Source: an uncultured Lachnospiraceae bacterium
Lineage (GTDB): Bacteria; Bacillota; Clostridia; Lachnospirales; Lachnospiraceae
Assembly: GCA_910576815.1 (NCBI GenBank)
Contig: CAJTKA010000018.1
Span: 1 to 64,000, forward strand
Direction: 5' to 3'
Length of the DNA: 64,000 nucleotides
Below, one piece after another: positions 35,124 to 43,004 of this stretch. How positions within the stretch are numbered: the first letter of the stretch is position 1; the number at the start of each line of letters is the position of its first letter. Below the pieces are notes generated by a model, which saw nothing but the letters and a program-made list of their open reading frames with translations, had not been told where the DNA came from and did no database searches. The position numbers and the translations under genes were made by a program.

Positions 35124-35812
35124 CGTTTTTCACATTTCCTTTCCCAGATATAGCCGAGCCCCCTGACATTTTTCAGGATGGCAGGGGTGGAAGGGTTGTC
35201 CTCGATTTTTTCCCGAAGCCGTCTGATATTAACGGAGAGCGTGTTTTCATCTACAAAATTTCCTTCAATATCCCAGATGGCTTCCAGAAGCTGATTCCTT
35301 GAAAGAATGCGCATTGGATTTTCCATAAAAAAGGAGAGCAGGGAGTATTCCTTTGCAGTCAGGGATAAATAGGAATCTTTCTTTGCGGCCCGTCCTTCCT
35401 CCGGGTATAGCGTAATATCGCCGGAGATAATGCTTTTGGGAGCATCGGTGGGAAACCGTTTTAAGAGTGCGCCGACCTTCGCAGTCAAAGCCGTTATGGA
35501 AAAGGGTTTGGTAATGTAGTCATCCGCGCCCTGCCTGTAGCCTGCCACGATATCTTCTTCGCGGTCAAGGGCTGTCAGAAATAAAAGGAGGACGTTGCTT
35601 TCCTGCCGCACGCGGGAGCAAAAGTCCAGGCCGTTTCCGTCCGGCAGAGAGATATCACAGATGATCAGGGAAAGATTTTTATTCTGAAACAGGCTGAGGG
35701 CATCTTTCACGGTGAAGGCACTGTGTACGGTATACCCTTCTTTTTTTAACTTGTAAGCAATAGAGTGATTGAGGCTGTCATCGTCCTCCAACAATAAAAT
35801 TTCCTGTGACAT
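35120..35812 (-). CDS. OmpR-family response regulator
   Basis: This 230-residue protein has a receiver domain (LLLEDDDSL, phosphorylated Asp in IICDISLPDG, Lys in TKPFS) and a winged-helix DNA-binding domain ending RGLGYIW. It pairs with the kinase encoded downstream. The ATG at 35812 has GGAG ten bases upstream. Its target is probably the direct-repeat promoter at 32506-32539. Confidence 0.9.
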   Translation of the reverse strand: MSQEILLLEDDDSLNHSIAYKLKKEGYTVHSAFTVKDALSLFQNKNLSLIICDISLPDGNGLDFCSRVRQESNVLLLFLTALDREEDIVAGYRQGADDYITKPFSITALTAKVGALLKRFPTDAPKSIISGDITLYPEEGRAAKKDSYLSLTAKEYSLLSFFMENPMRILSRNQLLEAIWDIEGNFVDENTLSVNIRRLREKIEDNPSTPAILKNVRGLGYIWERKCEKR

Positions 35813-35880
35813 TTGAATCTGCTCCATAATCAAATTTTTAATGGTTCGATGGCAAAATATTTTGATAAGACAGTGTAAAA

Positions 35881-35909
35881 ATTATATAACGATTGTGTTT
35901 ATGGTGCAA
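35881..35909 (-). promoter_or_regulatory. Promoter of the regulator-kinase pair
   Basis: Minus strand TTGCAC (35909-35904), 17-bp spacer, TATAAT (35886-35881), about 70 bp ahead of the regulator gene and divergent from the MATE promoter. Confidence 0.6.
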
Positions 35910-35914
35910 TACAC

Positions 35915-35943
35915 TTTCTGCCTGATTTGATATGTGGTATAAT
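35915..35943 (+). promoter_or_regulatory. Promoter of the MATE gene
   Basis: TTTCTG (35915-35920), 17-bp spacer, TATAAT (35938-35943) with an extended -10 TGG. It lies about 210 bp before the start codon, leaving a leader of about 200 bases. Confidence 0.65.
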
Positions 35944-35960
35944 ATCCGCGAAAGCAATGA

Positions 35961-36078
35961 GCAGTGCACAGACGAAAGATGAAAAAATGGCAGCATGCTG
36001 ACATTTTTTTCAGATTGCGGATGTATAGGGCGAATGCCCGTGAACGAGGAAACCGTAAGGTTTACAAGTGTGCACTGC
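35961..36078 (+). promoter_or_regulatory. Structured 5' leader of the MATE gene, candidate regulatory RNA
   Basis: The 9-bp perfect stem GCAGTGCAC (35961-35969) / GTGCACTGC (36070-36078) closes a domain. Inside are hairpins GGGC-GAAT-GCCC and AAACC-GTAA-GGTTT, the latter with a GNRA loop. A near-direct repeat (CAGACGAAAGAT...AAAAATGGCAGC) lies at the start of the domain and again after it. I could not match it to a known riboswitch class. Confidence 0.5.
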
Positions 36079-36153
36079 GAGCATACGGAAGTACAGACGA
36101 AAGATAAAAATGGCAGCCTATGTTGCAAGAATTTTCACAAAAGGTGGTATCAC

Positions 36154-37527
36154 ATGGAGCAGATAGCGCAGAAAGCGAAAACCCCGAAATATAAAAAAGA
36201 GAATATCCGCATCACCTTCCATATGGCGTGGCCGTCCATCGTGGAGTCCTTTTTTGTGGCTTTTGCGGGTTTGGTGGATTCGTTGATGGTAAGCTCTTTG
36301 GGATCTTATGCTGTCGCGGCGGTGGGGCTTACGACACAGCCGAAATTTATCGGGCTGTCCCTGTTTTTTGCTGCCAATGTGGCAATCTCCGCCCTGGTTG
36401 CGAGGCGGCGGGGGGAGGAAAAGCAAGAGGAGGCGAACCGCATTTTAAGTACGGCGGTGGCCTTCATTATTGCTGCGGCAATTATTATGAGTATTCTGTT
36501 TGTGTTTCTGGCAAGTCCGATTATCCGTTTTTGCGGTTCGACGCCTGAGACACATGACAGCGCGGTGATGTATTTTCAGATTATTATGGGCGGTATGATT
36601 TTTAACTGCATTCAGATGGGAATCAATTCCGCGCAGCGGGGTGTGGGCAATACGAAGATCACCATGCGTACCAACGTAACTTCCAATACCGTGAATATCA
36701 TTTTTAACTATCTGCTGATAGGCGGACATTTCGGATTTCCCGCTCTTGGCATTCGGGGCGCGGCGCTGGCGACAGTGCTGGGAACGGTAGTGGCGTCTGT
36801 TATGAGTGTGATTTCCATTCTGAATCCTGACGGGTTTATCAGCCTGCCCTATCTAATCAAAAATAAAGTCCGTCCTGCAATCAAAACTTTGGTCAATATC
36901 ATTCATGTAGGTTACAGCGTATTTTTTGAACAGCTTCTGATGCGGGTCGGTTTTATGATGACGGCGATCATGGCGGCGAAGCAGGGGACTGACGCGATGG
37001 CGGCGCATCAGGTGGGGATGAATATCATGGGTCTGACCTTTTCCTTTGGAGACGGCTTGCAGGCGGCCGCGGTTGCGTTGATCGGGCGCAGCCTCGGTGC
37101 AGGTGATGAAAAACTTGCCAAAGAGTACGGTGGCATCTGTAGGATGTTCGGCGGCGTGATTGCAGTTTGCCTTGCCGTCATTTACTTTTTCGGGGCAGGG
37201 ACGCTGATGCGCCTGTTTTTTGCGGAGGAACATATTGTGGCCATCGGCGTGGGCATTATGAGGGTCATCATTTTCGTGGTCATTTTCCAGATCAGCCAGG
37301 TGGTCTATATGGGGTGTCTGCGCGGCGCTGGCGATACGTTTTACACGGCGGTCGCTTCCACCATCAGCGTTACCTTTATCCGCACCCTGGGTTCCTGGCT
37401 GGGCGGGTATGTGTTCGGGCTTGGCATAATCGGTATTTGGCTCGGCGTGCTTGCGGATCAGATTTCCCGTTTTACGTTTGCCTCGATCCGATTTAAACAG
37501 GGCAAGTGGACACGGATTAAGATTTAG
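36154..37527 (+). CDS. MATE-family efflux transporter
   Basis: The 457-residue protein has twelve predicted membrane helices in the MATE pattern and the family block GAALATVLGT near the centre. MATE proteins export drugs or metabolites using Na+ or H+ gradients. The ATG at 36154 follows AAGGTGG; the frame is open upstream through the structured leader but does not resemble the family there. Its end overlaps the stop of the convergent ABC permease gene by 4 bases. Confidence 0.9.
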   Translation: MEQIAQKAKTPKYKKENIRITFHMAWPSIVESFFVAFAGLVDSLMVSSLGSYAVAAVGLTTQPKFIGLSLFFAANVAISALVARRRGEEKQEEANRILSTAVAFIIAAAIIMSILFVFLASPIIRFCGSTPETHDSAVMYFQIIMGGMIFNCIQMGINSAQRGVGNTKITMRTNVTSNTVNIIFNYLLIGGHFGFPALGIRGAALATVLGTVVASVMSVISILNPDGFISLPYLIKNKVRPAIKTLVNIIHVGYSVFFEQLLMRVGFMMTAIMAAKQGTDAMAAHQVGMNIMGLTFSFGDGLQAAAVALIGRSLGAGDEKLAKEYGGICRMFGGVIAVCLAVIYFFGAGTLMRLFFAEEHIVAIGVGIMRVIIFVVIFQISQVVYMGCLRGAGDTFYTAVASTISVTFIRTLGSWLGGYVFGLGIIGIWLGVLADQISRFTFASIRFKQGKWTRIKI

Positions 37528-38168
37528 TATTCCCTGCGCTGAAAAATGCGGACCGTGAGCGGGTAGGATAGGCCAAAGGCGAGCAGGGAAATCGCCATCA
37601 GGATGATAATGCCGAGCAGGGGCTTTTGGGGTCCCGGTGATGCGTAATAATTGAATAAAGTAACAATCGCATAATCAAAGCCAAAGGAGCAGACGAGAGA
37701 TAAGCCGATCAAAATGTTTCCCCGTTCTTCCCCGAGGCAGTAAAACAGGGGAAAGAAGAGCGCACCCGCAAAAAGGCTCATGCTGATTCCCATGACAAAT
37801 GTGGTGACGATATCGAGAGGGATATCAAAAAGGCTGCCGTGAAAAAGCCAGGATAGGGCGGTCACCGTGATGGCAAAGAGAATGCCGACAGCCATCCAAA
37901 ACAGTTGATTGAGAAATTGACTTTTTATGATTTCTGCTCGTTTGACCGGCAAGGTCAATTTATATTTTCCCCATTTGGAAGAAAACTCGTCTTTCACAAT
38001 GCCAAGAGCAGCTTCGGAAAAGCCGATGATGCCCAGAACAATATAGGCTATCAAAAGAGACTGGCTGATCACTGCCGCGATGAAGGCGCCGGCCAAAACC
38101 ATGACAAGAATGAGGGCCTTTGCCCCGGGAAGCGTTGCGTAAAAGTTATTTTTCAGTAAGCCTTTCAT
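37524..38168 (-). CDS. ABC-2 type transporter permease
   Basis: This 214-residue membrane protein has six hydrophobic helices and no extracytoplasmic domain, in keeping with the small ABC-2 permeases that pair with GntR-controlled ATPases (YtrC/YtrF-like). Its start overlaps the ATPase stop in ATGA. The substrate is unknown; related systems respond to cell-wall-active antibiotics. Confidence 0.8.
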   Translation of the reverse strand: MKGLLKNNFYATLPGAKALILVMVLAGAFIAAVISQSLLIAYIVLGIIGFSEAALGIVKDEFSSKWGKYKLTLPVKRAEIIKSQFLNQLFWMAVGILFAITVTALSWLFHGSLFDIPLDIVTTFVMGISMSLFAGALFFPLFYCLGEERGNILIGLSLVCSFGFDYAIVTLFNYYASPGPQKPLLGIIILMAISLLAFGLSYPLTVRIFQRREY

Positions 38169-39031
38169 AATGACTCTCCTTTCACCAATAACAACATAAT
38201 TTCGTCAATTGAAACATGGTCTGTCACAATATTGTGATATTTCTTTTCCGCTGCTTTTCCATCGGCTACCAAAACGTCGATTTGGAAGTCCCGTTTTCTG
38301 AAAGCAATCACGTCTGCAGGATCAAGCGCCTGAAACTGGCTTTCCTTACAGCGTAGTACCGCATAACGGTAAATCAGGTCATCCTTGGAAGCAGTTAAAA
38401 TCAGCCTGCCGTCGTGAATAAAAGCAATGTGATCCGCCACCTTTTCTAAGTCACTTGTGATGTGTGATGAGAGGAGAATAGAGTGGTTTTCCTCCTGTAC
38501 AAAGTCAAGAAACACATCCAGCATCTCATCCCGCATAATGGGATCGAGGCCGCTTGTGGCCTCGTCAAGGATCAATAACTGCGGATGGTGCGAAAGCGCG
38601 GCGGCAATCGCCAACTTCATGGTCATACCTCTGGAAAAATGTTTTATTTCCTGCGTTTCCGGCAGCCCGAAAGCTTGCAGGTATTTTTGAAACAGAGCAG
38701 GATCCCATTGGCTGTAAAAACCGCTCATGACCTTTGATAATTGTTTGGCGGTCCAGAAGCCGGGGAAATTGTCACCGTCGTAAACTACGCCGATTTTCTC
38801 CCGCAGCGCCGTGTCATCGTCCTGCATTTCTTTGCCAAATAGTTTGACGGTCCCGCTATCCTTGCGGATGGTGTTTAAGATACAGCCGATCGTTGTCGTT
38901 TTGCCTGAGCCGTTTTCGCCCACGAAGCCCAGGATGCTCCCGTAGGGCAGTGAAAAAGTCAGGTTATCTAATGTAAAATTTGATTTGGAAAATGTTTTTG
39001 AGATATTTTCTAGTTTCAGTATAGGTTCCAT
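38165..39031 (-). CDS. ABC transporter ATPase (YtrB-like)
   Basis: The ATPase of about 288 residues has GENGSGKTT, a degenerate signature FSRGMTMKLAIAAAL and LLILDEATSGLDP. A C-terminal extension follows that is typical of ABC-2 ATPases. AAGGAG lies 5 bases before the ATG at 39031. It sits between the GntR regulator and the permease, forming one operon. Confidence 0.9.
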   Translation of the reverse strand: MEPILKLENISKTFSKSNFTLDNLTFSLPYGSILGFVGENGSGKTTTIGCILNTIRKDSGTVKLFGKEMQDDDTALREKIGVVYDGDNFPGFWTAKQLSKVMSGFYSQWDPALFQKYLQAFGLPETQEIKHFSRGMTMKLAIAAALSHHPQLLILDEATSGLDPIMRDEMLDVFLDFVQEENHSILLSSHITSDLEKVADHIAFIHDGRLILTASKDDLIYRYAVLRCKESQFQALDPADVIAFRKRDFQIDVLVADGKAAEKKYHNIVTDHVSIDEIMLLLVKGESL

Positions 39032-39112
39032 AGTGTCTCCTTTTATATTTTTGTTGCAATTTGTAAATCTCGCTACATTGTTTATGCCCAAATTTTGAAA
39101 TCGTAAATTATT

Positions 39113-39490
39113 TTATTCTTCATCAGTATAGAACAGCGCCAGCATTTCCGTCAGTTTTTCCAGCGATATATTGCTTGCCCGCCCGATTTCTGCCGCCGCA
39201 TGCAAATGTTCCTCCGCGATCCGCTGCTGCTCCTCCTGATAAAATTCTTTGTTTTGCGCCGAGACAAAGCTGCCCCTGCCCACCGTTGTCTCGATAAAGC
39301 CGTCCCGTTGGAGATCCTCATAAGCTTTCTGTACCGTGATCACACTCACATGAATGGACTTTGCCAAGGCCCGCATGGAAGGGATCGAATCGCCCGCCTG
39401 CAATTCGCCGCTCATGATCATGACCTTGATCTGGGAAGTGATCTGTTCGTAGATCGGTTTGTTGACATTGTTGCTGATAATGATTTCCAT
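39113..39490 (-). CDS. GntR-family regulator, YtrA subfamily
   Basis: This short 125-residue GntR protein has an N-terminal winged helix (KPIYEQITSQIKVMIMSGEL, then VSVITVQKAYEDLQRDG) and only a short helical C-terminus, as in the YtrA subgroup that controls ABC operons. It probably represses its own operon through the TGTACT/AGTACA operator at 39598-39618. Confidence 0.9.
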   Translation of the reverse strand: MEIIISNNVNKPIYEQITSQIKVMIMSGELQAGDSIPSMRALAKSIHVSVITVQKAYEDLQRDGFIETTVGRGSFVSAQNKEFYQEEQQRIAEEHLHAAAEIGRASNISLEKLTEMLALFYTDEE

Positions 39491-39597
39491 AGTTGTCTCC
39501 GTTTTGGTAAATTACACGGTATTTCCTGCTGTTCGCCCTTTAACAGCCTTTCTGCGTATAGGTCTGTCTGCTGCATACCTGCCGCCTTAAGCTTAAG

Positions 39598-39645
39598 TGT
39601 ACTTATTGTACGAGTACATTATAACAGCAAAAATAACAATGTCAA
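39598..39645 (-). promoter_or_regulatory. Promoter and YtrA-type operator of the GntR-ABC operon
   Basis: Minus strand TTGACA (39645-39640), 16-bp spacer, TATAAT (39623-39618). The inverted repeat TGTACT-N9-AGTACA (39598-39618) covers the transcription start, where a GntR repressor would block initiation. Confidence 0.68.
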
Positions 39646-39970
39646 GGAAAAATTACTGATTTCATAAATCTGCACAACACAAAATATGGTAGGGCATTGG
39701 TTTTTTTAGATTTTCAATCTCTATATTTTGTTACGCATGCCCGACCTATCGGTATTTCGCACACTATTTTTCTACAGGTCATGCTGCAATAAATAATTGC
39801 AATTCACATTTTCCTATGCTATATCTATCTCATACACGTAAACAGCCAGGACATTTTGTAGGCGGATATCATTTTATGATAGTTTTTCCAACAAAAGTCT
39901 TTGGCATCTTTGGGGGAATCCCCGTCTTCGGCAGATCCCAAAACTGCTGTCACGAAAGGAAGGCATATCT
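39646..39970. other. Intergenic region upstream of the second Rpn gene
   Basis: No gene is seen. It contains short blocks shared with the region ahead of the first Rpn gene (39676-39691 inverted; 39723-39741 direct) and the near-identical leader GAAAGGAAGGCATATCT before the start codon. Confidence 0.4.
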
Positions 39971-40972
39971 ATGAGTACAAATCTGAAACTCCCGGCGGAT
40001 GCAAACGGCGCAGTCCGCTACGGCATGACCAACGACTACATGTTCCGCGCCGTCTTACAGTCAAGCAATAAGGTGCTGCGCGGTCTGATCTGTTCCCTGC
40101 TTCATCTGCGTGATGACGAGGTGATCTCCGTCGTAGTGACGAACCCGATCGTTCTGGGCGAAACCATCAAAGATAAAGAATTTCGCCTGGATGTCAATGT
40201 CTTGCTCAACGACAACACGTTGATCAATCTTGAGATGCAGGTGGCCAACCGCCTGAACTGGCACGAGCGCTCCGTCACCTATCTGTGCCGGTCCTTTGAC
40301 AGTCTGGAGCATGGACAGGATTACAATGAGACGAAACCCGCCATACAGATCGGGTTCCTTGACTATACGTTATTCCCGGAACGACCGAAGTTTTATGATA
40401 CATACAAACTTTTGAGCATACACGATCATAAAAAATACAGTGACAGCCTTACGCTGGGTGTAGTAGATCTGTCCCGCATCGATCTTGCGACAGAAGATGA
40501 CAGAGCGTATCACATCGACAGTTGGGCAAGACTCTTTAAAGCCACTATATGGGAGGAGATCAGAATGAGTGCATCGATAGACGAAGCTTTACAGGAAGCC
40601 GCGGATACGCTTTATGCTCTGAATGCCGATGAAGCGGTACGCAAACGCTGCCGTGACCGTCTGGAATACTATCAGGATCTGAAGAATTATGAGCGGAAGA
40701 TCGAGCGGGATCGCCTGGAGCATGAGCAGGATCTGCGTAATTATGAGTTGAAGATTGAGCGTGACCGCCTGGAGCATGAACAGGATCTGCGTAATTATGA
40801 GTTGAAGATCGAGCGTGACCGCATAGCATATGAACAGGATAAACAGAATTACGAGCAAAGGATAGAGCGGGATCGCATCGAGCATGAGCAGCAGATAAAG
40901 CAGATTGTCGCGGAAAAAGATGCCCAGATTCAGCAGCTTCGTGCAGAAATAGAAGAAATGAGAAAGCAATAG
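39971..40972 (+). CDS. Rpn-family PD-(D/E)XK nuclease / putative transposase, copy 2
   Basis: This 333-residue paralog of the protein at 32845 shares MTNDYMFRAVLQSSNKVLRG, FRLDVN, LEMQVANRLNW and HIDSWARLFKA. Its C-terminal third (about residues 236-310) is an in-frame tandem repeat of an 18-residue unit (KIERDRLEHEQDLRNYEL), predicted to form a long charged helix. It is followed by a short coiled tail. The paralogs are about 7 kb apart in the same orientation with similar upstream leaders. No inverted repeats mark either as a transposon. Confidence 0.86.
   Translation: MSTNLKLPADANGAVRYGMTNDYMFRAVLQSSNKVLRGLICSLLHLRDDEVISVVVTNPIVLGETIKDKEFRLDVNVLLNDNTLINLEMQVANRLNWHERSVTYLCRSFDSLEHGQDYNETKPAIQIGFLDYTLFPERPKFYDTYKLLSIHDHKKYSDSLTLGVVDLSRIDLATEDDRAYHIDSWARLFKATIWEEIRMSASIDEALQEAADTLYALNADEAVRKRCRDRLEYYQDLKNYERKIERDRLEHEQDLRNYELKIERDRLEHEQDLRNYELKIERDRIAYEQDKQNYEQRIERDRIEHEQQIKQIVAEKDAQIQQLRAEIEEMRKQ
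40676..40894 (+). repeat. 54-bp in-frame tandem repeat inside the second Rpn gene
   Basis: Three 54-bp units (40697-40750, 40751-40804, 40805-40858), with partial units on both sides, encode 18-residue repeats. The first two units are nearly identical in DNA; the third has drifted. The length keeps the frame whatever the copy number. Confidence 0.88.
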
Positions 40973-40995
40973 AGTAAGGGTAAGGGAGAGTAGGC

Positions 40996-41673
40996 ATGCG
41001 CATTTTAATTGCCGAGGATGAAACGGAACTGGCAAAGGGATTAAAGTTTCTTCTGGAAAAGAATAAGTTTACTGTAGATGCGGTCCATGACGGGGAGGAG
41101 GCTTTGAACTACTTCCAGAGCAGGGATTATGATGTGGTAATTCTGGACATTATGATGCCGAAGGTAAATGGGCTGGATGTTTTGCGGCAGATCCGAGAGG
41201 CGGGATCTAAGGTTCCTGTGTTGATGCTGACGGCGAAGGCGGAGATTGAGGACCGAGTGGCCGGGTTGGCGGCGGGGGCGGATGATTATTTGCCGAAGCC
41301 CTTTGCCAGCCCTGAATTTATTGCCAGAGTAAAGGCCCTTTCGCGGCGAAATACAGGGTATACCGAAGCCTGTCTGTCCTTTGGTAACGTGCGGCTTGAC
41401 TGCAACCGTTATGAGATGAGCTGTGAGAATAGGACCGTGCGTTTAAATAATAAGGAATTTCAAGTGATGGAACTTTTTATGCGCAATCCCCGTTTTGTAT
41501 TTTCTACCGGTCATCTGATGGATAAGATCTGGGGACAGGATTCGGAGGCGGATATCAGCGTGGTGTGGACGTATGTGGGATTCCTGCGGAAAAAATTAAA
41601 GGAACTTGACGCGGATATTGAGATTCGGACGGCGCGTGGCGCGGGTTATTTTCTCGAGGAGAACAGATGTTAA
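40996..41673 (+). CDS. OmpR-family response regulator
   Basis: This 225-residue protein has a receiver domain (LIAEDETELAK, Asp in VILDIMMPK, Lys in PKPF) and a winged-helix domain ending RGAGYFL. It overlaps the kinase gene by 7 bases, forming a two-component pair. No target gene is adjacent, and its role is not evident. Confidence 0.92.
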   Translation: MRILIAEDETELAKGLKFLLEKNKFTVDAVHDGEEALNYFQSRDYDVVILDIMMPKVNGLDVLRQIREAGSKVPVLMLTAKAEIEDRVAGLAAGADDYLPKPFASPEFIARVKALSRRNTGYTEACLSFGNVRLDCNRYEMSCENRTVRLNNKEFQVMELFMRNPRFVFSTGHLMDKIWGQDSEADISVVWTYVGFLRKKLKELDADIEIRTARGAGYFLEENRC

Positions 41674-42887
41674 AAAAGATACAAAGGCGCTTTGTTTTGG
41701 CGGCGATGGCGGCGTTTGGATTGGTCATGCTGTTGATCATCGTCGGAATCAATACTGCAAATTATTATAAGACAACTTCCATGCAGGATCGTTTGGCAAA
41801 GGAGCTTCTTTCGCAGGAACAGACGGTTCAGGAAAGGCCCAAGATGCCGCCGCGCGCCAGAGATATATTAAAAAGAGACCCAGAGACGGCATTTATGACC
41901 CGTTTCTTTACTGTTCACTGTGATACGGATGGCAGAGTCAAAGAGGTATTAAGGGACAATATTTCCTCTGTGGATGAACAAACGGCAAAGGAATACGCGC
42001 AGGCCGTCTTTTCGCGGGACAGGGAAAAGGGTTACTATAAGAATTATCGGTATCTGATGGGCAGAAGCGAAAAAGGCGTGTCGATTCTTTTTCTGAATTC
42101 AGCGATCCAATTGCAGTCTATGCGGTCGCTGCTTTTGGTATCCTTGGCAATCGGGTTATTCAGCCTGCTGACGGTATTCTTTTTGGTTCTTGTTTTTTCC
42201 AGACGTGCAATCCGGCCTTATCTGAAAAATTTGGAGCAACAGAAGCAATTTATCACAGACGCAGGGCACGAATTAAAAACTCCCATCACTTCAATAGCTA
42301 CCAGCGCGGATATCGCCGCAATGGAGCACGAGGGAGATGAGTGGATCGAAAATATCCGCAGGCAGGCCGCCAGACTGACTAAGCTGGTGGGGGATATGGT
42401 CGCACTGTCGAGGCTGGACGAGGAGACGCCTTTTCTGAAGAAGGACAGATTTTCCCTCAGTGAAGCGGCATGGGAAATCGCCGAGCCTTTTACGCAGCTG
42501 GCGAAGGCAAAAGGAAAACATTACGGTCAGCAGATCGAGGAGGATTTGACTTTTTTCGGAGACAGAGATGCCATCCAACGCATGATATCGATTTTGTTGG
42601 ATAATGCGATTAAGTATTCTGATGATGGCGGAGAGATTCGGCTGCAGGTTTACCGCAGGCGCAGTAAAGTCTGCATTGAGGTGACGAATACATGCCGCCT
42701 TCAAGATGTTTCTAATCTAGACAGATTGTTTGACAGGTTTTACCGCTTGGACGAGTCCCGCTCTACTGCAACGGGCGGTACGGGGATCGGCCTGTCCATG
42801 GTGCGGGCGATTGCGGAGACGCATGGAGGAAAGGCAACCGTGCAGAGTGCAGATGGTAGGGAGATATGCTTTCGGGTGATAGCGTGA
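41667..42887 (+). CDS. Sensor histidine kinase
   Basis: This 406-residue kinase has an N-terminal membrane helix (about residues 12-30), a sensor loop of about 120 residues and a second helix near residues 155-178. The box is DAGHELKTPITSIA, with LLDNAIKYSDDGG and GTGIGLSMVRAI. The usual DxGxG motif of the G1 box is not recognisable (VTNTC in its place), a variation seen in some Firmicutes kinases. The stop codon lies within the composite stem-loop element copy B. Confidence 0.9.
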   Translation: MLKKIQRRFVLAAMAAFGLVMLLIIVGINTANYYKTTSMQDRLAKELLSQEQTVQERPKMPPRARDILKRDPETAFMTRFFTVHCDTDGRVKEVLRDNISSVDEQTAKEYAQAVFSRDREKGYYKNYRYLMGRSEKGVSILFLNSAIQLQSMRSLLLVSLAIGLFSLLTVFFLVLVFSRRAIRPYLKNLEQQKQFITDAGHELKTPITSIATSADIAAMEHEGDEWIENIRRQAARLTKLVGDMVALSRLDEETPFLKKDRFSLSEAAWEIAEPFTQLAKAKGKHYGQQIEEDLTFFGDRDAIQRMISILLDNAIKYSDDGGEIRLQVYRRRSKVCIEVTNTCRLQDVSNLDRLFDRFYRLDESRSTATGGTGIGLSMVRAIAETHGGKATVQSADGREICFRVIA

Positions 42888-42999
42888 AAAGTGCTTCTAA
42901 AGACGTCCCGCCATTGGACGGAGACACAAAGTCAGCAGAGCTGACTTGGAAGCACTAAGTTTCACGCAGGAGAATGCCTAAAATACGGCATTCTCCGCA
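42882..42999 (+). terminator. Composite stem-loop element, copy B
   Basis: The outer stem GCGTGAAA (42882-42889) / TTTCACGC (42960-42967) encloses AGTGCTTC/GAAGCACT, a CGTCC/GGACG hairpin and a GTCAGC/GCTGAC hairpin. The second hairpin GGAGAATGCC (42969-42978) / GGCATTCTCC (42987-42996) has loop TAAAATAC. It matches copy A at 27548-27648 in layout, with paired changes. It lies between the convergent kinase and beta-lactamase-like genes. Confidence 0.8.
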
Positions 43000-43004
43000 C
43001 AAGG

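Noticed and set aside
35961..36078. Known riboswitch class before the MATE gene
   Set aside because: I compared it by memory with TPP, FMN, lysine, SAM, purine, c-di-GMP, fluoride, manganese and guanidine cores and found no matching conserved blocks. It is listed as an unassigned leader.
40676..40894. CRISPR-like array
   Set aside because: The 54-bp units are contiguous and in frame inside an Rpn gene, without spacers. They encode a helix repeat.
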